From NCBI GenBank assembly GCA_036557665.1, contig DATBHG010000058.1, positions 1-64,000 of the forward strand: a stretch of 64,000 nucleotides of DNA, read 5' to 3'. Under the pieces are notes generated by a model. That model saw only the letters and a program-made list of their open reading frames with translations. It had not been told where the DNA came from and ran no database searches. Below, piece after piece: positions 41,622 through 49,580 of this stretch. Each line of letters begins with the position of its first letter. The first letter of the stretch is position 1. This DNA comes from VAZQ01 sp036557665 (lineage in GTDB: Bacteria; Pseudomonadota; Alphaproteobacteria; Rhizobiales; Xanthobacteraceae). The position numbers were made by a program, and so were the translations under genes.

Positions 41622-42176
41622 ATGGCAAAGACGATTGCAAAACGGCAGACGCGAGCAAAAAAGACATCCAAGTCGCGTGCAACTGCCAACCGGAAACTTC
41701 GCAGGGGCGCCGCAATGCGTCGCCCTGCCCCCGCAGCAGCAGCGCGCTCCAGCAAGCGCGGAGGTCGTGTCTCGCCGCTACGGAAGGCAACGAGCAGCAA
41801 GCAGACGTTTCACGCAACTCATTTCCGCGAGGAGGATTTCCGCACCGACGGCCTGCGCCCCTACGCCAGCTATCGCGACCTCGGGATGAACGCGGCTACC
41901 GGCGGCCTGCTGCAAGCGCATGTCATCCGTTTCGTGCAGCCATGCGATCCCGCGGTCGTGTCCAAGCGGCATTATCACGAGGTCGAGTTGCAGATGATCT
42001 ACGTGCTCAAGGGCTGGATCAAAGGCGATTACGACGGCGAGGTCGTCACCCTGCACGAGGGCGCTGCCTGGCTGCAGCCGCCGCGCATCGAGCATCGCGT
42101 GCTCGACTATTCCGAGGATTGCGAGCTACTGGAGCTCGTCGTCCCCGCCGATTTCAACACCGTGGAGCTGGAATAA
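41622..42176 (+). CDS. Cupin-domain protein with basic N-terminal extension
   Basis: A 184-residue protein. The first 65 residues are very basic and low complexity (MAKTIAKRQTRAKKTSKS...); the single cupin follows: YASYRDLGMNAATGG, HYHEVELQMIYVLKGWI with metal histidines, GAAWLQPPRIEHRVLDYS. Start ATG 41622 has GGAGGAAG seven bases upstream. Part of the basic extension (residues about 27-37) is encoded by a REP-like palindrome (41701-41731), so it may have been built by an insertion. It lies just in front of the PotABC-like genes and is likely co-transcribed with them. Confidence 0.75.
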   Translation: MAKTIAKRQTRAKKTSKSRATANRKLRRGAAMRRPAPAAAARSSKRGGRVSPLRKATSSKQTFHATHFREEDFRTDGLRPYASYRDLGMNAATGGLLQAHVIRFVQPCDPAVVSKRHYHEVELQMIYVLKGWIKGDYDGEVVTLHEGAAWLQPPRIEHRVLDYSEDCELLELVVPADFNTVELE

Positions 42177-42210
42177 GCGCGGCCCAATCGCGCAAGGGAT
42201 ACCCGATGCA

Positions 42211-42233
42211 GGAGCGGGTTTCAAACCCGTTCC
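42211..42233. repeat. Short hairpin repeat before the ABC operon
   Basis: GGAGCGGGTTT / AAACCCGTTCC around a single C (one mismatch), followed by CCTACA. It resembles the GTAGGGAACGGGTTT-type repeats common in Rhizobiales. It occupies most of the 76-bp gap between the cupin and ABC ATPase genes. Confidence 0.55.
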
Positions 42234-42252
42234 CTACAAGTCATTATGACGC

Positions 42253-43401
42253 ATGACGGGTGTGAGCGGCGCAAGGGTCGAGCTGAGAAGCCTGACCAAG
42301 GCGTTCGGTGCGGCCAAGGCGGTGGACAACGTCTCGCTGGAAATCCCGGCCGGCGCCTTCGTGTCGCTGCTCGGGCCGAGCGGCTCGGGCAAGACCACGA
42401 TGCTCAATCTGATCGCCGGCTTCCTCTCCGCCGATGCGGGCGAGATCCTGCTCGACGGCGCCTCCATCTCCGCCGTGCCGCCGCATAAGCGCAACATCGG
42501 CATGGTGTTCCAGTCCTACTCGCTGTTTCCGCATATGAGCGTTGCCGAGAACGTGCGCTTTCCCCTGCGCATGCGCAGCCGGCTTACCCGCAGCGCCGCG
42601 CGCGAGCGCGTGGCCGAGATGCTCGCCCTCGTCCGGCTCGCGCATCTCGGCGGGCGCTATCCGCGCCAGCTCTCCGGCGGGCAGCAGCAGCGTGTCGCGA
42701 TGGCGCGAGCGCTCGTCTCGCGCCCGCGGCTCCTGCTGATGGACGAGCCGCTCGGCGCGCTCGACAAAAAGCTGCGCGAGGAGATGCAGGCCGAGATCAG
42801 GCGCATTCACCGCAGCATCGGCACGACCGTACTCTACGTCACCCACGACCAGGCCGAGGCCTTGAGCATGTCCGACATGGTCGCGGTGGTGCACGAGGGC
42901 CGCATCGCCCAAGCCGGGGCGCCGCGCGCGCTCTACGAAGCGCCGGCCGACGTGTTCGTCGCCGACTTCCTCGGCGATTCCAACCTGCTTGCGGCCAGGT
43001 GTCTCCGCACGAACGGCGATCGGGCCAGTGTGCAGCTGCCGAGCGGCGAGCTGATCGAGGCCATGCAGGGAACGTGCGCGGCAAGGCCCGGCGACGACGT
43101 CGTTGTGCTCATCCGTCCTGAAGACATCGCCGTGGAGGACATGACGACCGCCTCGCCGATAGCCGTCGCGGTCGATCCGGCGATGCGACGATCGGAAGCC
43201 TGCAGCATCCTGTCCGGCACGGTGCGCGACATTGCCTACCACGGGGATGTGTTCGAGCTGGAAGTGCTGGTCGGCGCCATCGTCGTGACGGTCAAGGTCG
43301 GGCGCGCGCATACGCGCGCGCTAGCTCCCGGCAAGCAAGTCTCCCTCTGCTGGAATGCCACCTCGGCGCGCCTGCTGCCTGCGACTCCCGTGTCTGCATA
43401 G
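42253..43401 (+). CDS. ABC transporter ATPase, PotA/spermidine-putrescine type
   Basis: A 382-residue ATPase: Walker A GPSGSGKT near residue 42, Q-loop MVFQSYSLFPHM, signature LSGGQQQRVAMARAL, Walker B LLLMDEPLGALD and switch His VTHDQ; the C-terminal TOBE-like domain begins around 255. The substrate class is polyamine, iron or related small cations/opines. It is followed by two permease genes (18 bp, then a 4-bp overlap), an order typical of PotABC. The binding-protein gene usually next to them is missing in the window. Confidence 0.93.
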   Translation: MTGVSGARVELRSLTKAFGAAKAVDNVSLEIPAGAFVSLLGPSGSGKTTMLNLIAGFLSADAGEILLDGASISAVPPHKRNIGMVFQSYSLFPHMSVAENVRFPLRMRSRLTRSAARERVAEMLALVRLAHLGGRYPRQLSGGQQQRVAMARALVSRPRLLLMDEPLGALDKKLREEMQAEIRRIHRSIGTTVLYVTHDQAEALSMSDMVAVVHEGRIAQAGAPRALYEAPADVFVADFLGDSNLLAARCLRTNGDRASVQLPSGELIEAMQGTCAARPGDDVVVLIRPEDIAVEDMTTASPIAVAVDPAMRRSEACSILSGTVRDIAYHGDVFELEVLVGAIVVTVKVGRAHTRALAPGKQVSLCWNATSARLLPATPVSA

Positions 43402-43419
43402 CAGCGAGGGCGATCGAGA

Positions 43420-44241
43420 ATGCCGCTGATTCTGTTGCTGCCCGCACTGATGTGGATCTCGTTTTTCTTCCTGGCGCCGCTCGCGGCGATGTGCTGGCGC
43501 AGCCTCGCAGGCGAAGGATTCTCGCTCGAGCCCTACGCCGTCCTTTTCACCTCGCCGCTCTACACCAAGGTCCTGCTCACGACGCTGAAGACCGCGAGCA
43601 TAGCCACGGTGGGCGCGCTCGTTCTCGCCTATCCCCTTGCCTACCTCCTCGCAACCGGGAGCCGCGGCGTGCGCGCGCTCCTCCTCGTCTGCGTGCTCGT
43701 TCCTTACTGGGTCGACATCATCGTGCGGAGCTTCTCATGGCTCATTCTCCTCGGCGACAACGGGCTCATCAACAGGGCGCTGATCGGTTTCGGCATCGTC
43801 ACGTCGCCGCTCGCGCCCCTGTACAGCGCCGCCAGCGTCCTGGTCGCAATGATCCAGATACTCGTGCCGCTCGCCGCAATCGTGCTGTTCGGCGCCATGC
43901 TGCGGATCGACCGCACGCTGGTTGCCGCCGCGAAGATCCACGGCGCGAGCGAGTGGCAGGCGTTCCGCACCGTGTTCTTTCCGCTGAGCCTGCCCGGGGT
44001 ATACGGCGCCGGCCTGCTCGTCTTCGTGCTTGCGCTCGGTTTCTACGTGACGCCGGCGCTCCTCGGGAGCCCGCGCGAGACCATGATCGCGCAGACCATC
44101 ATGGTCGAAGCAAACCAGCTGCTCGACTGGCCGCAGGCGAGCGCCGCCGGCGCCGTGCTCCTCCTGATCACCACCGCGATTGCCGCTCTCTATAACCGCT
44201 ATTTCAGTCTGGACCGGCTCTGGGGCGGGACCGACAGATGA
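43420..44241 (+). CDS. ABC transporter permease, PotB type
   Basis: A 273-residue permease with six hydrophobic segments; the EAA-like loop reads AAKIHGASEWQAFRTVFFPLSLPGV (residues about 168-192). VPYWVDIIVRSFSWLILLG is a typical PotB segment. It pairs with the next gene to form the channel. Start ATG 43420, 18 bp behind the ATPase. Confidence 0.92.
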   Translation: MPLILLLPALMWISFFFLAPLAAMCWRSLAGEGFSLEPYAVLFTSPLYTKVLLTTLKTASIATVGALVLAYPLAYLLATGSRGVRALLLVCVLVPYWVDIIVRSFSWLILLGDNGLINRALIGFGIVTSPLAPLYSAASVLVAMIQILVPLAAIVLFGAMLRIDRTLVAAAKIHGASEWQAFRTVFFPLSLPGVYGAGLLVFVLALGFYVTPALLGSPRETMIAQTIMVEANQLLDWPQASAAGAVLLLITTAIAALYNRYFSLDRLWGGTDR

Positions 44242-45080
44242 GCATCGATGCAATCGCGGGCTGGTCACGCAGGCGCGGGTTTGAAGTCCGCCCCTGCATG
44301 GGCAAGCTCGCGCTCGGCGCCGCGGTAGCGGCGATCGTCGTTTATCTGGTCTTCCCGGTCATCGTGGTGCTCGCCATCTCGTTCAGCGACGGCAATTTCC
44401 TCACTTTTCCGCCGCCCGGCGTCTCTCTGCGCTGGTATGGCGCCATCGCGCGCGATCCGGAATGGGTGAGCGCGCTCAAGGTAACGCTGCAAGTGGGCAG
44501 CCTGTGTGCGACCTTCGCCTGCCTTCTCGGCGTGCCCGCGGCGTTCGCGCTGGTGCGCTACGTCATTCCGGCAAAGGCGCTGCTGAGCGCGCTCATTCTG
44601 TGCGCGCTGGTCACGCCCCCGATCGTCACTGCGATCTCCACGTACTTGTTTTTTGTCCCCCTGGGGCTGAACAATACGGTGCTGGGGCTTGCGTGTGCCC
44701 ACGCGGTGAGCGGGACGCCCTTCGTCGTGATCAATACTGCGGCAAGCCTGCGCAGCGCCGACCGCAACCTCGAGCGCGCTGCCATCATCCATGGGGCGCA
44801 TCCGTTGTGGGCGGTGCTGCACATCACGCTTCCGATCATTGCTCCCGGTATTGTGATCGGGGCGGTATTGGCCTTCGTCCATTCGGCGCACGAGCTCCTG
44901 GTGGCGAGCTTCGTGCTCGGCGGGGTGGGCAAGCCCGTGGCCGTGAAGATCTGGTCCGGCGTGCAGGCCACGTCCGACCCGACCATTGCCGCCGCTTCGG
45001 CCATTCTCATCGGCCTCGCCGTGCTCACCTTTGCCAGCGCCGCCGCCACCCGCTCTTTGGCACGGCGGGGCGGCGCGTGA
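44238..45080 (+). CDS. ABC transporter permease, PotC type
   Basis: A 280-residue permease with six hydrophobic segments and the EAA-like loop AAIIHGAHPLWAVLHITLPIIAPG. FSDGNFLTFPPPGVSLRWY after the first segment is a PotC/PotI feature. The ATG overlaps the PotB-like stop by 4 bp. The last third ends with a short basic tail. Confidence 0.92.
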   Translation: MSIDAIAGWSRRRGFEVRPCMGKLALGAAVAAIVVYLVFPVIVVLAISFSDGNFLTFPPPGVSLRWYGAIARDPEWVSALKVTLQVGSLCATFACLLGVPAAFALVRYVIPAKALLSALILCALVTPPIVTAISTYLFFVPLGLNNTVLGLACAHAVSGTPFVVINTAASLRSADRNLERAAIIHGAHPLWAVLHITLPIIAPGIVIGAVLAFVHSAHELLVASFVLGGVGKPVAVKIWSGVQATSDPTIAAASAILIGLAVLTFASAAATRSLARRGGA

Positions 45081-45272
45081 GCTGTGCCGCGCTGCGCCGA
45101 GAGTGACCCCGGAAACAACGGTGAATCGCGATCGGGTGGCTTCCCCGCCGCGCTCTTACGTGGAGAGGGTGCGCCGTGCAATTGCACGTGCAACGTGCGT
45201 CTCTTTTTGGCCGGTTTTCTGCTCTGGAGTCGCCGGCAGGGTCGGGGGCATTCGCAACGGAGGTCCTCTGCC

Positions 45273-45686
45273 ATGTGCGACTTCAGCCTGCAAAGCGTAA
45301 AATCGAGACCCGCCAAGGTCGGCGACAAGCTGACCACGGTCAACTTCAATACCGGCACCCGCGGGTTTGCCGCTCCCGAAGATCCGACCACGGCGGTGTG
45401 CATTCTTCCTGGAACGGAGCTGGCATTTGCCGGGGAGGTGAAATGCGCGCCGTCCGGCTTCTTCGGCTGGAAGGCGAGAACAATCCCCTCCGCCACGGCG
45501 ATCTTCCGCCAGATCAACAAGGAGGTGCCGCGGGTGCATCACGACGCGCTCGAGTTCCCCGACGGCACGACCGTGCTGCTGACGGATCTGGTCGAAGGGC
45601 AGGCGGCAACAGTGCTGCAGCTGCCGGCCCAGCCAAAGACGGCGGTGGAAGCGCGAGCGCAGGAGCGTATCCCCATCGCGGGATAA
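45273..45686 (+). CDS. Conserved small protein of unknown function (MCDFSL type)
   Basis: A 137-residue soluble protein beginning MCDFSLQSVKSRPAKVGDKL. The body has a TAVCILPGTELAF segment and, later, ALEFPDGTTVLLTDLVEGQ. I have seen this N terminus in uncharacterised Rhizobiales proteins; no domain name comes to mind. Start ATG 45273 with GGAGG ten bases upstream. The longer frame from 45084 would run through sequence out of character. Confidence 0.75.
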   Translation: MCDFSLQSVKSRPAKVGDKLTTVNFNTGTRGFAAPEDPTTAVCILPGTELAFAGEVKCAPSGFFGWKARTIPSATAIFRQINKEVPRVHHDALEFPDGTTVLLTDLVEGQAATVLQLPAQPKTAVEARAQERIPIAG

Positions 45687-45750
45687 AACACGCGCTTCCG
45701 CGTAATGCTTGTAGCGCGAGGCAGTGCGTTGCCTGCAAGATGATCGTAGC

Positions 45751-45824
45751 CCGTAGGGGCGAGGCATGAGGGGCACCCCAAAAAACGCTCTGCGTTTTTT
45801 GGGGACCCCGTCTCGCCCCTACGG
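45751..45824. repeat. Large two-level palindrome, copy 2 of the A/T-centred repeat
   Basis: Outer arms CCGTAGGGGCGAG (45751-45763) and CTCGCCCCTACGG (45812-45824); inner 13-bp perfect hairpin CCCCAAAAAACGC (45776-45788) with GCGTTTTTTGGGG (45792-45804). A T-run (TTTTT) follows at 45825-45829, so on the plus strand it can also work as terminator for the gene ending at 45686. A preceding minor palindrome (about 45708-45738) is similar in sequence. Confidence 0.85.
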
Positions 45825-45942
45825 TTTTTAGAACGTCCGCCCGGTCGCATGCGCACTCACTCCGATCCGGCAATGAGCCGCCTGAAGACAGCGCACTCGT
45901 TTGCGAATAGTGTGCATCGCGTCGATAACCGGGGGGACAACC

Positions 45943-47100
45943 ATGCTCGGCAAATACGACATCGTGCTCGCCGTCGCGGCCGCGATCTCCATCATCGGTG
46001 CGGTTGCGATTTACGCGGCCCCCGCCGCCAAGGCGGCGAGCGACGGTCCGCTCGCCATCGCCAGGCAGGGCTATTTCTTCGTCGGCGGCAAGATCGACCG
46101 CACGTTGGAAGGCGCGCCCACGGTCGGGCAGATGTACGTCGAGTTTCAGATCCCAGAGAAGCGCGAGCAGCCGTATCCTGTCGTGATGATCCACGGCGGC
46201 GGCCAGACCGGCACCAATTTCACCGGTACGCCCGACGGGCGCGAGGGCTGGGCGCAATTTTTCCTCCGCCGCGGCTACGCCGTTTACGTCGTCGATCAGG
46301 TGGCGCGCGGACGCGCGGCGCATTGGGCCCAGGTCCATGGCGCGATGACGCCGCCGCGCATCAGCTTCGTCGAGGATCGCTTCGTCGCGCCGGAGCGCGC
46401 GAAGCTGTGGCCGCAGGCGCACCTCCACACCCAGTGGCCGGGCGCGGGCGAGCCGGGCGATCCGGTGTTCGATCAGTTCTATGCGAGCCAGGTCCCGTCC
46501 ATCGCGGATTTTGCCAAGCAGCAGGAGCTCAATCGCGATGCAGGCGTCGCGCTGCTCGATCGCATCGGTCCTGCGATCCTGCTCACCCATTCCCAGTCCG
46601 GCGCGTTCGGTTGGCCGATAGCGGATTCGCGCCCGAAGCTCGTCAAGGCGATCGTTGCGGTCGAGCCGAGCGGGCCGCCCGTGCATGACATCGAGTTCAA
46701 GGGCGCGCCGGACTGGTTCGCCGACGCCGCCAAGACAAAGCTGTCAGGGCTCGGTGAGGTGCCGCTTGCCTACGATCCGCCAGGCGCGCTCGAGCTCGTG
46801 CGGGAGGACAAGCCCGATGCGCCGGACCTCGTTCGATGCTGGCTGCAGAGGAGCCCGGCGCGCCAGCTCGTGAATCTGAAAGATGTCCCGGTGCTGGTCG
46901 TCACATCGGACGCGTCATATCACGCCAGCTACGACCACTGCACGGTCAAGTATCTGCGCCAAGCGGGCGTGAACACGACCTTCATGCCGCTTGCTCAGCG
47001 GAACATCCACGGCAACGGTCACATGATGATGATCGAGAGCAACAGCGACGAGATTGCCGCCGTCCTGCTCGACTGGCTCAACGCGACCGTGCGCGACTGA
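45943..47100 (+). CDS. Secreted alpha/beta hydrolase
   Basis: A 385-residue protein with a signal or anchor segment (LGKYDIVLAVAAAISIIGAV) up to about residue 30. The hydrolase fold starts with PYPVVMIHGGGQTGTNF (oxyanion HGGG), followed by VYVVDQVARGRA; LLTHSQSGAFGWPI carries the nucleophile Ser (HSQSG, normal is GxSxG); an acid residue follows around VVTSDASYHASYDH; HGNGHMMM gives the catalytic His. Relatives are lipases and esterases. ATG 45943 follows GGGGGGA; the upstream ATG at 45901 would bury the signal peptide. Confidence 0.85.
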   Translation: MLGKYDIVLAVAAAISIIGAVAIYAAPAAKAASDGPLAIARQGYFFVGGKIDRTLEGAPTVGQMYVEFQIPEKREQPYPVVMIHGGGQTGTNFTGTPDGREGWAQFFLRRGYAVYVVDQVARGRAAHWAQVHGAMTPPRISFVEDRFVAPERAKLWPQAHLHTQWPGAGEPGDPVFDQFYASQVPSIADFAKQQELNRDAGVALLDRIGPAILLTHSQSGAFGWPIADSRPKLVKAIVAVEPSGPPVHDIEFKGAPDWFADAAKTKLSGLGEVPLAYDPPGALELVREDKPDAPDLVRCWLQRSPARQLVNLKDVPVLVVTSDASYHASYDHCTVKYLRQAGVNTTFMPLAQRNIHGNGHMMMIESNSDEIAAVLLDWLNATVRD

Positions 47101-47130
47101 CGCATCAGCCGCGGCCGTTCGTACGGGCGG

Positions 47131-47174
47131 TCCCCAAAAAGCGCAGAGCGTGCTCCGCATGCCTCGCCCTACGA
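47131..47174. repeat. Decayed copy 3 of the A/T-centred repeat
   Basis: CCCCAAAAAGCGC and a CTCGCCCTACG end, with a GTACGGGCG left flank, match the plan of the element at 45751-45824 with many changes. It runs into the stop codon (TAG, 47169-47171) of the Mo-hydroxylase gene. Confidence 0.55.
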
Positions 47175-49580
47175 AGCCATGCCGCCCGAGCTTCGCCGCG
47201 CGGCGATCATGTCGGCGAGCTGCGTCATCCGGATCGGCAGGCTGTTTACCGCGAGGCCGATGGGGTGGAGAGCGTCGTTGATGGCGCTCGCGATGGCTGC
47301 CGGGGCGCCGAGGTAGCCGGATTCTCCGCATCCTTTCTGGCCAAAAACGGTGTGGGGCGACGGCGTGACGTGATCCACGATCTCCACGGGCGGCACTTCC
47401 TGTGCGGAAGGCAGAACGTAATCCATGAAGCTCTGCGCCAGGAGCTGCCCGTCGCTGCTGTATGCAAACTCCTCCAGCAGCGCCGCGCCGATGCCGTGCG
47501 CGATCCCGCCCATCGTCATGCCGCGTACGATCTTGGGATTGATCACGGTGCCGCAATCATGACCCAGCAGATAGCGCCTGATCTCGGTCTTGCCGAGATC
47601 AGGGTCGACAGTGAGAAGAACGAGGTGAAATTCAAATGCGAAACAGGGATACATCTGCACACGGCCATCCGGCGTCGGCAGCTGGCCGCCGGTAGGGACT
47701 TGCAGCAGGTGCGCAAAGGCGAGGCCCGGCTCGGTCCCCCCTGGCAGCCGGTGAAAATGACGATGCGCGATGGTGACCAGCTCGCTCCAGCTGCGCCCGT
47801 GCTGCGGGCTTGCGGCATCGCTGACGTTGCCGCCGGCGTAGGTCACGCGCTCGCGCGGAATGGCGAGGTCGTGGGCGCCGATGGCGATGAGCCGCTCTTT
47901 CAGTTTCTGCGCGGCGTGAAAGGCGGCGCCGCCGAGCATGATCGCCATCCGGCTCCCGACCGGGCTTTGGCTCGGGAGAGAGCCAAGCGAATCCGGCCGC
48001 ACCACGCGGATGCGGTCAGGATCGATTTCCAGCACTTCTCCGATCACTGCGCCGACCAGAGTCTCATGTCCCTGGCCGGCCGAGAGAGTGTGTATGGCAG
48101 CCGTGACCGCGCCGCTCACATCGACATTGATCCGGCAGGACTCGGCGTAGGTCGTGGTCTCGTTCCCGGGATTGAGCAGCGGCTCGAAGGTGGAGTTGGC
48201 TCCGCTCGGCTCGAGACACGCCGCAATTCCGATGCCGGCAAGCAGGCCGCGCTCGCGCCAGCGCTCCCGTTCCGCGCCAAGCGAGGCATAATCCGCGCGA
48301 GCGAGCACCTTGTCGATCACGGCGTGATAGTCGCCGCTGTCGTAGGTGGTGCCGCTCGGGATCAGATAAGGAAACTCCTGCGCGCGGATGAGATTGCGCC
48401 GGCGCACTTCCAGACGGTCGAGGCCGCGATGCTGGGCCACCTCGTCGACCGCGCGCTCGATGGCATAGTTGGTCGGCGACTGGCCGAAAGCCCGCACCGC
48501 CTCCTGCACGGTCTTGTTGGATGTCACCGCGATGGCGCGATACTGCACGCTATTGATGCGATAGGGGCCCACGATGGCGCCGATCGGCTTGCCCAGCTGG
48601 AACGGCGAGCGCCCGGCATAGGCGCCCACATTGTCGAGGGCGCGCAGCTTCATGGAGCGGATCACGCCACCCTCGTCGAAGGCCAATTCGATGTCGAAAT
48701 TGCGTTCCGGCCCATGCGCGTCGCCGCCACGCATGTTCTCCAGCCGATCCTCGATCAGCCGCACGGGAAAGCCGAGGCGGCGCGACAGATAGCCGACCAG
48801 CACGGCATGCTTGATGCCCCGCTTGACGCCATAGCTGCCGCCAACATCGACATCATTGTGGACGCGCACGCACGAGCCCGGCAGCCTGAGCGCCAGGGCG
48901 ACCTGGTCGGGAAACCGCGGCATCTGCACCGAGGCGAACACGTCGAGCATCTCCCGCCACGGATCCCAGCTCGCCAGCACCGCGAAAGTCTCAACCGGCA
49001 CGGTGGAGCTGCGGCCCCATTTGAGCTTGAGCGCGAGCCGGTGCGGGCTTTGCGCAAAGTCGCGCTCCACCTCGCCCCAGGTAAAGGTCCGATCGAGCAG
49101 CACGTTCGAGCCGTGATCCGCGTGCACCGCGGGACTGCCGGGGGCGTAGGCCTCCTCGCCGTCGAGCACGAAGGGCAACGGCCCATAGTCGACGGTGACG
49201 CGCTCGGCGGCGTCCTCGGCGAGCGCGCGTGTATCCGCGACGACCGCGGCGACCCATTCCCCGGCGTAGCGCGCAACATCGACCGCAAGCGGCCGTCGCT
49301 GCACTTTCGGAGTATCGAGTCCCGCATGCAGAGGCTGCGTCGCCGCGGCGAGTTCGTGTCCGTCGAGGACGTAATGCACGCCCGGCATCGGGAGCGCGTC
49401 CGCCTTGTGGATGAAGATGACCCGCGCGGCCGGATACGGACAGCTCACCAGGGCGACATGCCGCGTACCGGGAAGCAGCACGTCCGCAGCGAAACGTCCC
49501 TTGCCCGCGACGAAGCGGCGGTCCTCCCGCACGCGGCGGTCGGAGGAGATATAGCGAAAGCGGGCCGGGGATGCGTTCAT
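47169..49580 (-). CDS. Molybdopterin-binding subunit of xanthine-dehydrogenase-family hydroxylase (CoxL type)
   Basis: An 803-residue subunit with the aldehyde-oxidase N domain (RFVAGKGRFAADVLLPG) and two Mo-binding domains. The GCGESGYLGAP segment near residue 760 carries the catalytic Glu and NPKIVRGMTMGGIAHGIG the cofactor loop. The CO-dehydrogenase AYRCSFR loop is replaced by QEAVRAFGQSPT, so it is not a true CO dehydrogenase. It has no signal peptide, so it is cytosolic, unlike the Ior-type enzyme at 20666-23403. ATG overlaps the stop of the fused gene upstream. Confidence 0.92.
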   Translation of the reverse strand: MNASPARFRYISSDRRVREDRRFVAGKGRFAADVLLPGTRHVALVSCPYPAARVIFIHKADALPMPGVHYVLDGHELAAATQPLHAGLDTPKVQRRPLAVDVARYAGEWVAAVVADTRALAEDAAERVTVDYGPLPFVLDGEEAYAPGSPAVHADHGSNVLLDRTFTWGEVERDFAQSPHRLALKLKWGRSSTVPVETFAVLASWDPWREMLDVFASVQMPRFPDQVALALRLPGSCVRVHNDVDVGGSYGVKRGIKHAVLVGYLSRRLGFPVRLIEDRLENMRGGDAHGPERNFDIELAFDEGGVIRSMKLRALDNVGAYAGRSPFQLGKPIGAIVGPYRINSVQYRAIAVTSNKTVQEAVRAFGQSPTNYAIERAVDEVAQHRGLDRLEVRRRNLIRAQEFPYLIPSGTTYDSGDYHAVIDKVLARADYASLGAERERWRERGLLAGIGIAACLEPSGANSTFEPLLNPGNETTTYAESCRINVDVSGAVTAAIHTLSAGQGHETLVGAVIGEVLEIDPDRIRVVRPDSLGSLPSQSPVGSRMAIMLGGAAFHAAQKLKERLIAIGAHDLAIPRERVTYAGGNVSDAASPQHGRSWSELVTIAHRHFHRLPGGTEPGLAFAHLLQVPTGGQLPTPDGRVQMYPCFAFEFHLVLLTVDPDLGKTEIRRYLLGHDCGTVINPKIVRGMTMGGIAHGIGAALLEEFAYSSDGQLLAQSFMDYVLPSAQEVPPVEIVDHVTPSPHTVFGQKGCGESGYLGAPAAIASAINDALHPIGLAVNSLPIRMTQLADMIAARRSSGGMAS

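Noticed and set aside
47169..49580. Carbon monoxide dehydrogenase
   Set aside because: The AYRCSFR active-site loop is absent; only general membership of the xanthine dehydrogenase family is supported.
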